A DNA stretch of 64,000 bases from Micromonospora sp. MP36 (GTDB lineage Bacteria; Actinomycetota; Actinomycetes; Mycobacteriales; Micromonosporaceae). The DNA lies in NCBI RefSeq assembly GCF_008119785.1, contig NZ_VSFA01000023.1, positions 1-64,000 on the forward strand, written 5' to 3'. Position numbers and translations under genes: made by a program. The notes under the pieces are model-generated. The model was not told where the DNA came from and searched no databases. It was given only the letters and a program-made list of their open reading frames with translations. Positions 1 to 6,668 of this stretch are shown in pieces; the stretch's first letter is position 1; each line of letters starts with the position of its first letter.

Positions 1-652
1 GACGGCATCGAACCCGGCTCTCATCTGCGTCCGGGAACTCCGGCCCGGGCCGTTCTCGGCGCACGCCAATCTCGGCGGCCACGTCCTCGGCGGTCACGTC
101 CTGCGCGGCGGCGGGCTGGGGGGTGAGGGCTGCGGCGCGAAGCGAGCGCGGGCTTTCTTGGTTATTGACGGTTAAGGACGGTTCGGCGGAAGCACGCTTC
201 CGGCCGTTTGGTAGCACACTTCCGGCCGTTTGGTACTGCACTTCCGCCTGGCCCCGGACCGGGGGGAAGCCGGCTTCCGCCCGGTTTTCCACAGGCCCCG
301 GGGCTTCGGTTGGGCGGCCCGACTGCGGCTCGGCCAGCGGTTCCAGGGCCGCCGGGAGTGGGCGTCGGCGTTCCATTGCGAGATCCCAGACGACGGGGCG
401 ACGGTCGGCGGGAAGGAGGCTCGCGTGACGCTGGTCGCCTCGGCGGATCAGGCCGAGGCGGGCCAGTGCTGAGAGGTCATTGCGGACCGTGCGGACGGAC
501 TTGCGGGCGTAGAACGCGAGGCGCTCCTGCGACGAGAAGGCGGCGCGCCTGTTGGCGTGTGCGTGGTTGGTGAGGCTGATCAGGACGGCGAGACAGGACG
601 GCGGGACGTCCGGGGCGTCGCTGAGGGCCCAGGACAGGGCCTCGGCACTCAT
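1..652 (-). CDS. Partial winged-helix HTH protein, 3' end outside window
   Basis: The frame is open from an ATG at 652 to the window edge, about 217 codons without a stop. The N-terminal part reads as a helix-turn-helix domain (about residues 30-72, core ARKSVRTVRNDLSALARLGL), the type found in actinobacterial helix-turn-helix proteins linked to plasmid or integrative-element replication. After about residue 100 the chain is low-complexity, rich in Pro, Ala and Glu. The ATG overlaps the TGA of the 70-aa gene upstream (ATGA), so the two are translationally coupled. The replication-relaxation pseudogene lies further upstream on the same strand, so this was probably a small operon of a mobile element. 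DNA binding is inferred from the fold; the target is unknown. Confidence 0.6.
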   Translation of the reverse strand, partial: MSAEALSWALSDAPDVPPSCLAVLISLTNHAHANRRAAFSSQERLAFYARKSVRTVRNDLSALARLGLIRRGDQRHASLLPADRRPVVWDLAMERRRPLPAALEPLAEPQSGRPTEAPGPVENRAEAGFPPVRGQAEVQYQTAGSVLPNGRKRASAEPSLTVNNQESPRSLRAAALTPQPAAAQDVTAEDVAAEIGVRRERPGPEFPDADESRVRCR

Positions 653-861
653 CGGGTCACCGGCAGGTCCAGGATGTCGACCAGGCGTAGCGCGGGAACG
701 CCGTGAGGTTTGGTGTGGGCGACCTCGAGGGTGTTGTCAGCGCCGGGGCGATAGGCCTCGACAGCGGCGGCGTCGACGGCGGCCAGGTCGTCGGCGACCC
801 GGGCGAGGCAGAAGCGTCCACGATCGGGTGGAGGGCAGCCCCTGTCAGGAACGGCGATCAT
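649..861 (-). CDS. Small hypothetical protein (70 aa)
   Basis: A short ORF starting at ATG 861. Its stop overlaps the start of the HTH gene by four bases (ATGA), which is the main reason to believe it is translated. The sequence (MIAVPDRGCPPPDRGRF at the start) shows no domain I recognise, no membrane segment and no signal peptide. No good ribosome binding site precedes the ATG. It follows the replication-relaxation pseudogene on the same strand, so its transcription may depend on a decayed operon. It could also be the leftover C-terminal part of a longer protein. Confidence 0.4.
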   Translation of the reverse strand: MIAVPDRGCPPPDRGRFCLARVADDLAAVDAAAVEAYRPGADNTLEVAHTKPHGVPALRLVDILDLPVTR

Positions 862-910
862 GCGTGTGAGCTGCGTTGTCAGGATCGGGTGTGGTGCTGG
901 TCAGGGTTTG

Positions 911-1455
911 TCAGGTTGTGAAGATGCCGTCGATGAAGTTCGGGTTGTCCGCCACGGCCCGGCCGTGGTCGGTGGGCAGGTCGACCAGCCGGACTCGTTG
1001 GATGCCGTCGCTGGGCAGCCAGACCGCCTCGGCCGGTTTGGTCTGCTGGGTCGCGGTGGCTGCTGGCACGTCCGCCGCTCAGGGGCGGAGCAGGCGGTGC
1101 AGGTGTTCTTCGCGTTCGGCGTTGGGTAGCCAGAACAGCACCGGGTAGCGGGGTCCGCCGCGGCGGGGCAGTGGGGGTGGGCGGCGGCTTGGAAGCGGTG
1201 TCCGTTGTGGCCGAGTGTCCGGTTCCATGGTTGGCTGCTGCCTCCGTCGCGGGCGAACCGGAACCGGTTCAGCAGGCCCAGGGCGGCCAGTTCGCCGAGT
1301 CGGATCTGACAGGTGCGGCGGGCGTGGAACAGGATGCGGTGGATCTGGTCGGTGGTGAGGACCTGGTGGTCGTCGAGGAGTTGGAGCAGCCGGCGGTCGC
1401 GGGTGGTGATGCGGGGGTAGATGGTCAGCAGGCCGGAAGAGTGTGATTGCGGCAT
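911..1455 (-). pseudogene. Replication-relaxation family protein, broken
   Basis: The N-terminus from ATG 1455 matches the actinobacterial Replic_Relax family: a winged-helix stretch with RITTRDRRLLQLLDDHQVLT and then a second helix pair ending near residue 65. The family's usual middle of about 90 residues is missing. Translation must move to another frame near 1200-1230 to reach the conserved PVLFWLPNAEREEHLHRLL segment. That frame then meets an in-frame TGA at 1079-1081 before continuing (AVWLPSDGIQRVRLVDLPTD) to a stop at 911. So there is an internal deletion, a frameshift and a nonsense codon. Intact members are about 300 aa and usually belong to conjugative or integrative elements. This one is a remnant. 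Confidence 0.7.
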
Positions 1456-1549
1456 AGGTGTTCACCCCGTGGAGAGAGAAATCCCGTAGGGAGTCTGGAC
1501 GGGTTGATCATGCTGGTGACTCCGTTGTCGGGCGGGTTTGGGCAGGTCA

Positions 1550-1644
1550 GGCACCTGACAGGCCGGGCGGAGGGGACTCGTGTGGGGTCTCGTGTCGCCG
1601 ACACCCCCAAACGAGCCCCCGATGCCGCACCCAGCCGAGCCCCC
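1550..1644 (-). repeat. Dispersed intergenic repeat, copy 1
   Basis: About 95 bases whose reverse complement aligns with 60216-60309. Both contain GGGGGCTCGGCTGGGTGCGG, then CATCGGGGGCTCG, a TTGGGGG run, GTCGGCGA, CCCCA.ACGAG and end in CTGTCAGG. By eye the identity is roughly 75-80 percent. The two copies are in opposite orientation and both lie beside decayed genes. No protein is supported. It could be a non-autonomous mobile element or a structured RNA. Confidence 0.5.
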
Positions 1645-1661
1645 GAACGAGCAACCCGGTC

Positions 1662-1700
1662 AGTACGTCGTGCGACGTACTGCGGGTGTCGTTGCACGAC
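1662..1700. promoter_or_regulatory. Perfect palindrome and second half-palindrome upstream of the SHOCT gene
   Basis: Positions 1662-1670 (AGTACGTCG) and 1673-1681 (CGACGTACT) are perfect 9-base arms around a 2-base centre. Just downstream, 1688-1700 reads GTCGTTGCACGAC, a smaller inverted repeat sharing the GTCGT/ACGAC arms. They lie about 80-120 bases before the SHOCT protein start at 1781. The layout suggests a dimeric repressor site of TetR or PadR type. No regulator gene is adjacent, so the binding protein is unknown. The remainder of 1456-1780 holds only the dispersed repeat. Confidence 0.5.
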
Positions 1701-1780
1701 CGACGACGGCAGCCGTAGCGGCGCGCCACTCTCGAGGCGGAGGGTGCGCAGGAGCGAGCCCGATGCCGAGGGAGATTGTG

Positions 1781-2059
1781 ATGTTGACGGATGTCGTGGG
1801 TTATGTGTACGCCCATCCTGGCCCAGGTTGGGGAGACGGGCGCGGGCCCTGGGACGGCGGAGCGGGCTGGTGGCTGATCTTCCCCGCCCTGTTCTGGCTT
1901 CTTGTCCTGTCGTCCCTGGGCTACCTGATTTACCGCAGGTCGCCTACGCGGTTGGCGCGCAGCGCGGCAGAGCGGGTTCTCGCCGAGCGATTCGCGCGCG
2001 GCGAGATCGGCGAGGAGGAGCTGAAGCAGCGCCGGGCGGTCCTGCGGGGCAGATCCTGA
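1781..2059 (+). CDS. SHOCT domain membrane protein (92 aa)
   Basis: Start ATG 1781 is preceded by GGGAG with good spacing. The N-terminus is Gly/Trp-rich, then one hydrophobic helix (about residues 29-51, WWLIFPALFWLLVLSSLGYL) precedes a basic linker. The C-terminal 30 residues are a SHOCT motif (AERFARGEIGEEELKQRRAVL), a short alpha-helical oligomerisation or membrane-tethering module. Such small TM-SHOCT proteins are common in actinobacteria and often lie next to PadR or two-component genes. Function is unknown. A palindromic site about 100 bases upstream suggests repression. Confidence 0.75.
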   Translation: MLTDVVGYVYAHPGPGWGDGRGPWDGGAGWWLIFPALFWLLVLSSLGYLIYRRSPTRLARSAAERVLAERFARGEIGEEELKQRRAVLRGRS

Positions 2060-2121
2060 CCGCCATGCTCGTTGGTGGGTGAGCCGTTAAGACTGGTGCT
2101 GATTGCCTGCAGTGCCTGGTT

Positions 2122-2480
2122 CTATGTGGGGATGACGTGTGCGTAGGCGGTCTGGCCCGTGTGCTCGGGCTCGTCGCCGTTGACCGCTTCGAGGATCGGG
2201 CGGTGTTCGGCCAGTGCTGCCTCGCGCCGTTCCTGCATGCTGTTGGCGAGGTGGCGGTAGCGGACCGTGCGGTCGGGGATCTGTTCGTCGAGGCGGCTGG
2301 CCCAGCTGTTGTGCGCGATTCTGGCGATGGCGTCGTGGAGTCTTTTGCCGGTCGTCATCGCCTCATCGGCGAACTTGATCAGGGCGGCGTTCCGTTCGAC
2401 GATGCCGGTCAGTAGCCGGACGTCGTCAGCGGTGGCCTTGATGCCCTCGTACACGAGCACTGCGCCCGAGCGGAGACGTG
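2122..2480 (-). pseudogene. C-terminal FCD (FadR-type) domain remnant of a GntR regulator
   Basis: The frame ending at 2122 carries about 115 residues that look like the ligand-binding half of an FCD-type GntR regulator. Examples are EGIKATADDVRLLTGIVERN, then GKRLHDAIARIAHNSWASRL, then RYRHLANSMQERREAALAEH. The DNA-binding half is absent: upstream of about 2480 the frame runs into the end of the YceI-like pseudogene with unrelated sequence. The gene is 5'-truncated and cannot work as a regulator. It marks a recombination or deletion junction near 2460-2510. Confidence 0.6.
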
Positions 2481-2503
2481 TCGTACTTGCCGTCGACCGC
2501 AGG

Positions 2504-3052
2504 TCAACCTCCGAGGTCGACCTCGATCTCCACCTCGACGTCGTCACGGACCTTGAGCGCGCCGAGAAAGGCCGAGTAAGGCTTGATTCCGTAGGCCGAC
2601 TGCGTCACCACCGTGGCGGCGCGGTACCTGTCGGGCGTCACCTCGCGCACCTCGATGTCGATGGGGGCCGGCGGCCCCGTGCATAGTGAGGGTTCCGCTG
2701 ATCGTGGCATGGTCGTCGCCGACGACGATGCGGCTGGACTCGAAGGTGGCCGTCGGATGGCGATCGACGTCCAGCGTCCGCCGGGCGTTGTTCTCGATCT
2801 CGCCCCGGTCCTTGTCAGTCAGCGGTCGCGCACCGCCGGTGCCCTGCCGCACGGCCAGCGATCCCAACCCGACGTGGGCCGTCGCGGTGGCATCCGCCGG
2901 TCCAGTTTCCGGATATCCAGTTCCACCGACCAGTCGGTCACCTCGATGGCCAGGTCGTGCCCAACGGTCGAGCCGATCCCCGTGCGGCGGGTCCGCAGCA
3001 GCATGCGCCCCTCGTCCGGGCCGAGTCGCAACCGTCCGGTTCTGATCGCCAC
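2504..3052 (-). pseudogene. YceI-like polyisoprenoid-binding protein, frameshifted
   Basis: Three frames must be joined to rebuild a YceI-family lipocalin-like protein. The start is MAIRTGRLRLGPDEGRMLLR from ATG 3052. The middle has DKDRGEIENNARRTLDVDRH and TATFESSRIVVGDDHATISG. The end has VVTQSAYGIKPYSAFLGALK and then VEVEIEVDL. Frame changes fall near 2895 and near 2690. YceI proteins bind amphiphiles or isoprenoid lipids; family membership rests on the FESS...G.L.HG and Y.IKPYSAFLGALKV-like segments. With two frameshifts no full product is made. Confidence 0.65.
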
Positions 3053-3685
3053 CCGCCAAGCGTACGCGGAAAGACCAGATCAGTTCCCTCCTCTGGCCCG
3101 GACGAGGGCGGGTCGGTGACCAGCCTCATCGCCGACCCCGCCCGTGCGGGTGCCGAAGGTGAGTGTCACTCCTGTCCCAGCCGGCTACCGTCGGGCCGCT
3201 GACGTGGAACCCGGGCCGTGCCGGCCCGGCGTCGGAGCGGGCGGCCGTGGGTCCGCGGCACTGTTGCATTGTGGGATCGGCGGACGTTCCCGGTGTTGGG
3301 GGTCTGCGGTCAGATCGCCCGGGCGAGTTCGGTGAGCGCGGCTGCGTCGCCGAGCTGGCGGCGGTCGCCGGGTCACGGTTACAGCGCCTCCGGCGGGGGT
3401 GCTTCGGATTCAGAATGGCTGGGGCTCCGCCGGTGGGTCGCGGTCCAAGGGTGGTGGCGGTAGGCCATCCCGCCGACGACCCGGGACGAACCGAGCAGGC
3501 CACCGCCGGGGCCACCGGCCTCCGGCCATGCGTCAAGGCCGTCTTGACATGGCGGTCCCGACGGCGGCCCGCACCCACAAGGGCGGGTCGACGGCGACGG
3601 GATGGCCGCTTGGAATGAGGCGATGTTCCGACGGCTCTGTGCCGTGTCTCAGGTGAACCTTGACGGGCGCGTCTCGTCCGATGGG
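3053..3685. other. Gene-free stretch, no feature recognised
   Basis: Only compositionally driven open frames rich in Pro, Arg, Gly and Ala are seen on both strands. None has a plausible ribosome binding site and a recognisable domain. It is probably decayed sequence between the YceI pseudogene and the VOC gene. Confidence 0.4.
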
Positions 3686-4027
3686 CTACCGCTGCCAGAA
3701 GCCGTGGTCGTTGCCGCCTTGGAGGTTGATGGCGAAGGTGCCATGCCCGGGGACCTCCAGCGGCTCCACGGCGATCTCGCCGCCAGCCTCCACCACCGCT
3801 GCGACGGCTGCTTTGATGTCATCAACCAGCCAGTAGGGCCGCACCACCGGCTCTTCGGTCTCGCGCAACGGCCCGTACCCCCACCAGCCCGCCTCCCGGC
3901 ATTTCGGCCGTCCGTGGTTGCCGAGCCCGGAGCCCGGCTCGCCGAACTGCACCCCATTCGCCGCTGCGTAGGTGGCACATACCACGTCGACCTCCTTGGT
4001 CACGATTTCGAGGTAGCGGATCTGCAT
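3686..4027 (-). CDS. VOC (glyoxalase/bleomycin-resistance fold) family protein
   Basis: Start chosen at ATG 4027, giving MQIRYLEIVTKEVDVVCATY. GGAGG lies ten bases upstream. At 113 aa it is a single betaalphabetabetabeta pair typical of small VOC proteins: the first module ends with EPVVRPYWLVDDIKAAVAAV, and the C-terminal motif is GHGTFAINLQGG followed by the family-like HGFWQ ending. Odd: between about residues 35 and 53 the reading is unlike the family. A neighbouring frame there gives RTAEMPGGGLVGVRA, the kind of sequence expected. Two compensating indels may therefore have scrambled about 20 residues while leaving the frame open. The substrate is unknown. Confidence 0.65.
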   Translation of the reverse strand: MQIRYLEIVTKEVDVVCATYAAANGVQFGEPGSGLGNHGRPKCREAGWWGYGPLRETEEPVVRPYWLVDDIKAAVAAVVEAGGEIAVEPLEVPGHGTFAINLQGGNDHGFWQR

Positions 4028-4081
4028 GCCTGTCTGACCTCCGGTAGTCAACGACGTACTAAGAGAGACCGTCAATAGGCG

Positions 4082-4873
4082 TTATCTGAGGCGGCGGGTG
4101 GTGGGGCGGTTGTCCCAGCGGTAGTGGGTGCGGGCTTCTCGGATGAGGGCACGCACGGTAACGAGCGCGGCGGCGAGGTACAGGTAGAAGTCGACGATGG
4201 CGGCTTGCCGGTCGGTGCAGCGGCGGAGTTTGCCGTACCCGTTCATCCAGGCGTGGGTACGTTCGACCGGCCAGCGGTTGCCGGCCTGCACTGGGGCGGG
4301 CACGCCCCGTTTGGCGATCTTGGCGTCGAAGCCGTGGTCGGTGAGTACCTGGCGGGTGGGCTTGTTGTCGTAGCCGCGGTCCAGGTGCACGGTGACCTGT
4401 TCGGGCAGTGCTCCGATCTGGTCGAGGGTGGCCAGGGTGGGCGCCAGCAGCGGCGAGTCGTGGCGGTTGGCTGGGGCGCTGACCAGGCCGAGTGGGATGC
4501 CGGTGGCCTCGGTGAGGGTGGAGCGTTTCAGGCCGCCTTTGCGGCGGTCCACAGGTGACGGGCCGGCCTTGTCACCGCCGCATGGGGCTTTCGTGATCGC
4601 GCCGTCGACGGCAAGGTCGGACAGCTCCAAGCCGATCATCATGTCGTACGCGGCCGCCGCCAGCTCGTGCAGCCGGTGAGCGACCCGCAGGTGCGCCCAC
4701 TCGGTCAGCCGGCGGCGGATCGTGGCGTCTGAGCACTGCGTGGATGCGATCCGCTCGTAGCCCGAGCCGTGCACGAGCGCGGCGATGACATGTTCGAACA
4801 CGACCCGGTCCGGGACTCGACGCCGGTGGCAGCCCAGCGGGTGACCGGGGTGGAACTCGCCACGCTCCCGCAC
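4082..4873 (-). CDS. IS5-type DDE transposase
   Basis: A 263-aa transposase read from GTG 4873. The catalytic triad is visible: the first Asp in DLAVDGAITKAPCGGD, the second in VHLDRGYDN, and the Glu in WPVERTHAWMNGYGKLRR. This last segment is the Y/W...R...E block of the IS4/IS5 superfamily. The N-terminal part has an HTH-like region with ATIRRRLTEWAHL. Length is normal or slightly short for single-ORF IS5 members. I could not find matching terminal inverted repeats by eye, so element ends and target duplication are not given. It lies 54 bases from the VOC gene start and may have affected that gene's promoter. Confidence 0.85.
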   Translation of the reverse strand: MRERGEFHPGHPLGCHRRRVPDRVVFEHVIAALVHGSGYERIASTQCSDATIRRRLTEWAHLRVAHRLHELAAAAYDMMIGLELSDLAVDGAITKAPCGGDKAGPSPVDRRKGGLKRSTLTEATGIPLGLVSAPANRHDSPLLAPTLATLDQIGALPEQVTVHLDRGYDNKPTRQVLTDHGFDAKIAKRGVPAPVQAGNRWPVERTHAWMNGYGKLRRCTDRQAAIVDFYLYLAAALVTVRALIREARTHYRWDNRPTTRRLR

Positions 4874-5053
4874 CCCCGTCTCACTCCAGGCAGCTTCCCC
4901 TACCTAATCCCTGTGCACAGCAGGCGAGGGAGCCAGACGGATGAGGATCACCGTCGCCGGCGTCCTGGTGGAGGACCCTGCTCGGTAGGGGTGGGGCCAG
5001 TGCACCTGGGCAGTCCGCGGCAGCGGTTGGACGCCGCTGGCCACTATGGCGGC

Positions 5054-5770
5054 ATGGGGAGATGGCAACGTCCGTACTCTCTCGACGTCGCGACCGGTTT
5101 CGCGGTGCTGGGGCTGGTCGCGATGCCTGGCCTCGCCACGTTCATGGTGATCATGTATGTGCGCGAGGGGATGCCGACGCCGTTGGCGATCCTCTTCGGG
5201 GTGTGGCTGGCCGGGGGCGTCGCCGTCACGGCGCGGCAGGCGATGCTCGGGGTCTACGTCAGTGATGACGGCGTCCGGTCCCGGTCCCTTCTGCGTACGA
5301 CCACGGTGCCGTGGACATCGGTGTCGGACATCCGCAGCGGCACAGCCAGCATGGCGGGCCTGGACATGGGCCGCCCCGCGATCATCATCGAACGAACCGA
5401 CGGGGTCCTGATACAGACCCCGCTGCAGCGCGGCCACCTCCTCCGGCCGTTCACGTTCCGGCCCGAACTGGGCCGGCTGGCCACCTGGCCGGAACACTAC
5501 GAGGAGATCCTGGCAACACTGCAGGCACACCACCGCGACGCGCAGCGCCGCCGGCAGACCGCGTCCACCGGTCAGCTGGAGCAGCCCTCCACCGCCGCCA
5601 CCCGGCCGACGACCCCACCCGCCGGCGTGAGCCGGACACGCACGACCCGCGATGCCGCTACCGCTGATCAGCGGCGCGACATCCACGCGCTGACCCGGCA
5701 ACACCAGCGTGGCGCCCTCACCGACGCCGAGTTCGCCGCCGAACTGGCGAAGCTCCACGGCACCGAATAG
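5054..5770 (+). CDS. Membrane protein with PH-like and SHOCT domains
   Basis: Start taken at ATG 5054 (MGRWQRPYSL), since further upstream the frame overlaps the transposase; 238 aa. Two hydrophobic helices (about residues 12-32 and 38-57) are followed by a PH-like beta sheet region (VYVSDDGVRSRSLLRTTTVP, VSDIRSG, AIIIERTDGVLIQTPLQRG). The C-terminal tail is Pro/Thr/Arg-rich and ends in a SHOCT helix pair (LTRQHQRGALTDAEFAAELAK). This is a common actinobacterial architecture of unknown function, presumably membrane-bound with a cytoplasmic PH domain. The stop abuts the left 331-bp repeat at 5771. Confidence 0.7.
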   Translation: MGRWQRPYSLDVATGFAVLGLVAMPGLATFMVIMYVREGMPTPLAILFGVWLAGGVAVTARQAMLGVYVSDDGVRSRSLLRTTTVPWTSVSDIRSGTASMAGLDMGRPAIIIERTDGVLIQTPLQRGHLLRPFTFRPELGRLATWPEHYEEILATLQAHHRDAQRRRQTASTGQLEQPSTAATRPTTPPAGVSRTRTTRDAATADQRRDIHALTRQHQRGALTDAEFAAELAKLHGTE

Positions 5771-6101
5771 GCCGTTCCCCGATGCCCGGGGGACCTACGC
5801 CCCATCGTGATCATCCCGTTGGCGAGCCACATCGAGCAGATGGTCAAGGTCGGTTCGCGACCGGCCGGTCGCCGTCGCGAGCGTCCCGAGTGGGTCGGCA
5901 TGCCCGCGACCGGTCAGGTCCTCGAAGACCGCGAGCAGGTCGATCTCGAAACCGTCCGCGGTCGTACCCCGGGCCTTGGCCAGTTCGGCGAGCCGGCCTT
6001 CGATATAGCGGCGGACCATCACCTGGTACGCCCCGACGCTCGGCATCTCGTGGGCCTCGGCGACCATGTCGTCAACCTGCCGGCCCATCCGGTGCAGGAC
6101 C
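5771..6101 (+). repeat. 331-bp direct repeat, left copy
   Basis: Aligns without gaps to 23587-23917 in the same orientation with about nine mismatches (about 97 percent identity). Identity begins at GCCGTTCCCC and ends at GGTGCAGGACC; beyond both ends the flanks differ completely. It contains the 3' part of a gene that is intact at the right copy. The two copies bracket the aminosugar-hydrolase module. Confidence 0.9.
5795..6101 (-). pseudogene. Truncated duplicate of the 161-aa protein at 23611-24096
   Basis: The last 102 codons are present and nearly identical to the intact gene (VLHRMGRQVDDMVAEAHEMP, FEIDLLAVFEDLTGRGHADP). Everything upstream of codon 60 is replaced at 6101/6102 by unrelated sequence with an FN3 fragment on the other strand. 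The missense differences (for example T for A in FEDLTGRG) show some time since duplication. The open frame continues upstream into the joined sequence, but that N-terminus is not homologous, so a functional product is unlikely. Confidence 0.85.
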
Positions 6102-6628
6102 TCGCCGGGATCAGCGCCGCCTCGAACACCGACAGTGCGCGGCCGATGCCGCCGTTCCCGCAGCCGCCGACGAACCTGCGGGGAACCGCCGGGGACAGCC
6201 AGGTCAAGCTGACCTGGTCGGCCAGCCCGACCTCGAACGTGCTGTACGACGTCTACCAGCGCGACGCCAGCCTCAACGGCTGGTGGGAGAAGCTGCCGTA
6301 TCCGGTCAGCGGCACGTCGCTGACCGCCCGTTACCTGGCCAACGGGCACGTGTACAACTTCAAGATCGCAGCGATCAACGTGGCCGGCGAGAGTAACCCG
6401 TCGAACATCATCAGCGTCATGCCCCGCTGGGCGGACGGAACAGCCGCTTCGGCGTCGGTGACCAGCAGCTGGATCTTCAACGACTACCAGGGGTTCGACC
6501 CGATCCAGCGCGACGCACCCTCGCTCAGCGCCTGCCCCGGCCCGTCGCTGCGAAACCGGCCGACCCAGAGGGCGGCCAGCCGAAGTATTGACACCGGCGA
6601 AGACGATGCTCCAAAGTTACTGGCCTAG
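6102..6628 (+). pseudogene. Orphan fibronectin type III fragment of a secreted protein
   Basis: Right after the repeat boundary the plus strand encodes one FN3 domain: PPTNLRGTAGDSQVKLTWSA, then VLYDVYQRDASLNGWWEKLP, then YLANGHVYNFKIAAINVAGE. It is followed by about 60 residues and a stop at 6626-6628. FN3 modules like this occur as linkers in extracellular actinobacterial hydrolases. The 5' part of the gene is missing, replaced by the truncated minus-strand gene, so this is a 5'-truncated remnant cut by the insertion junction at 6101. Confidence 0.6.
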
Positions 6629-6634
6629 TCCAGT
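6619..6634. promoter_or_regulatory. dre-like GntR operator upstream of the first hydrolase gene
   Basis: ACTGGCCTAGTCCAGT is a 16-base near-perfect palindrome ending 34 bases before the start codon at 6669. It resembles the DasR/NagR-type site (TGGTCTAGACCA core) and similar sites at 12083, 12437 and 16853. The cognate regulator is most simply the HutC/GntR gene at 15994-16767. Confidence 0.6.
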
Positions 6635-6668
6635 ATTCCGTGCAGTACTCCACGCGAAGGTGGATCAA

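Noticed and set aside
1..1455. A functional integrative and conjugative element
   Set aside because: Only an HTH gene, a small gene and a broken replication-relaxation gene are present; no integrase, Rep, FtsK-type transfer gene or att site is visible.
3126..3578. 150-aa minus-strand frame
   Set aside because: Pro/Arg/Ala-rich, no ribosome binding site, no domain; typical random open frame at this GC content.
4028..4960. Terminal inverted repeats of the IS5-type element
   Set aside because: No matching ends found by eye around the transposase, so no element boundaries or target duplication are claimed.
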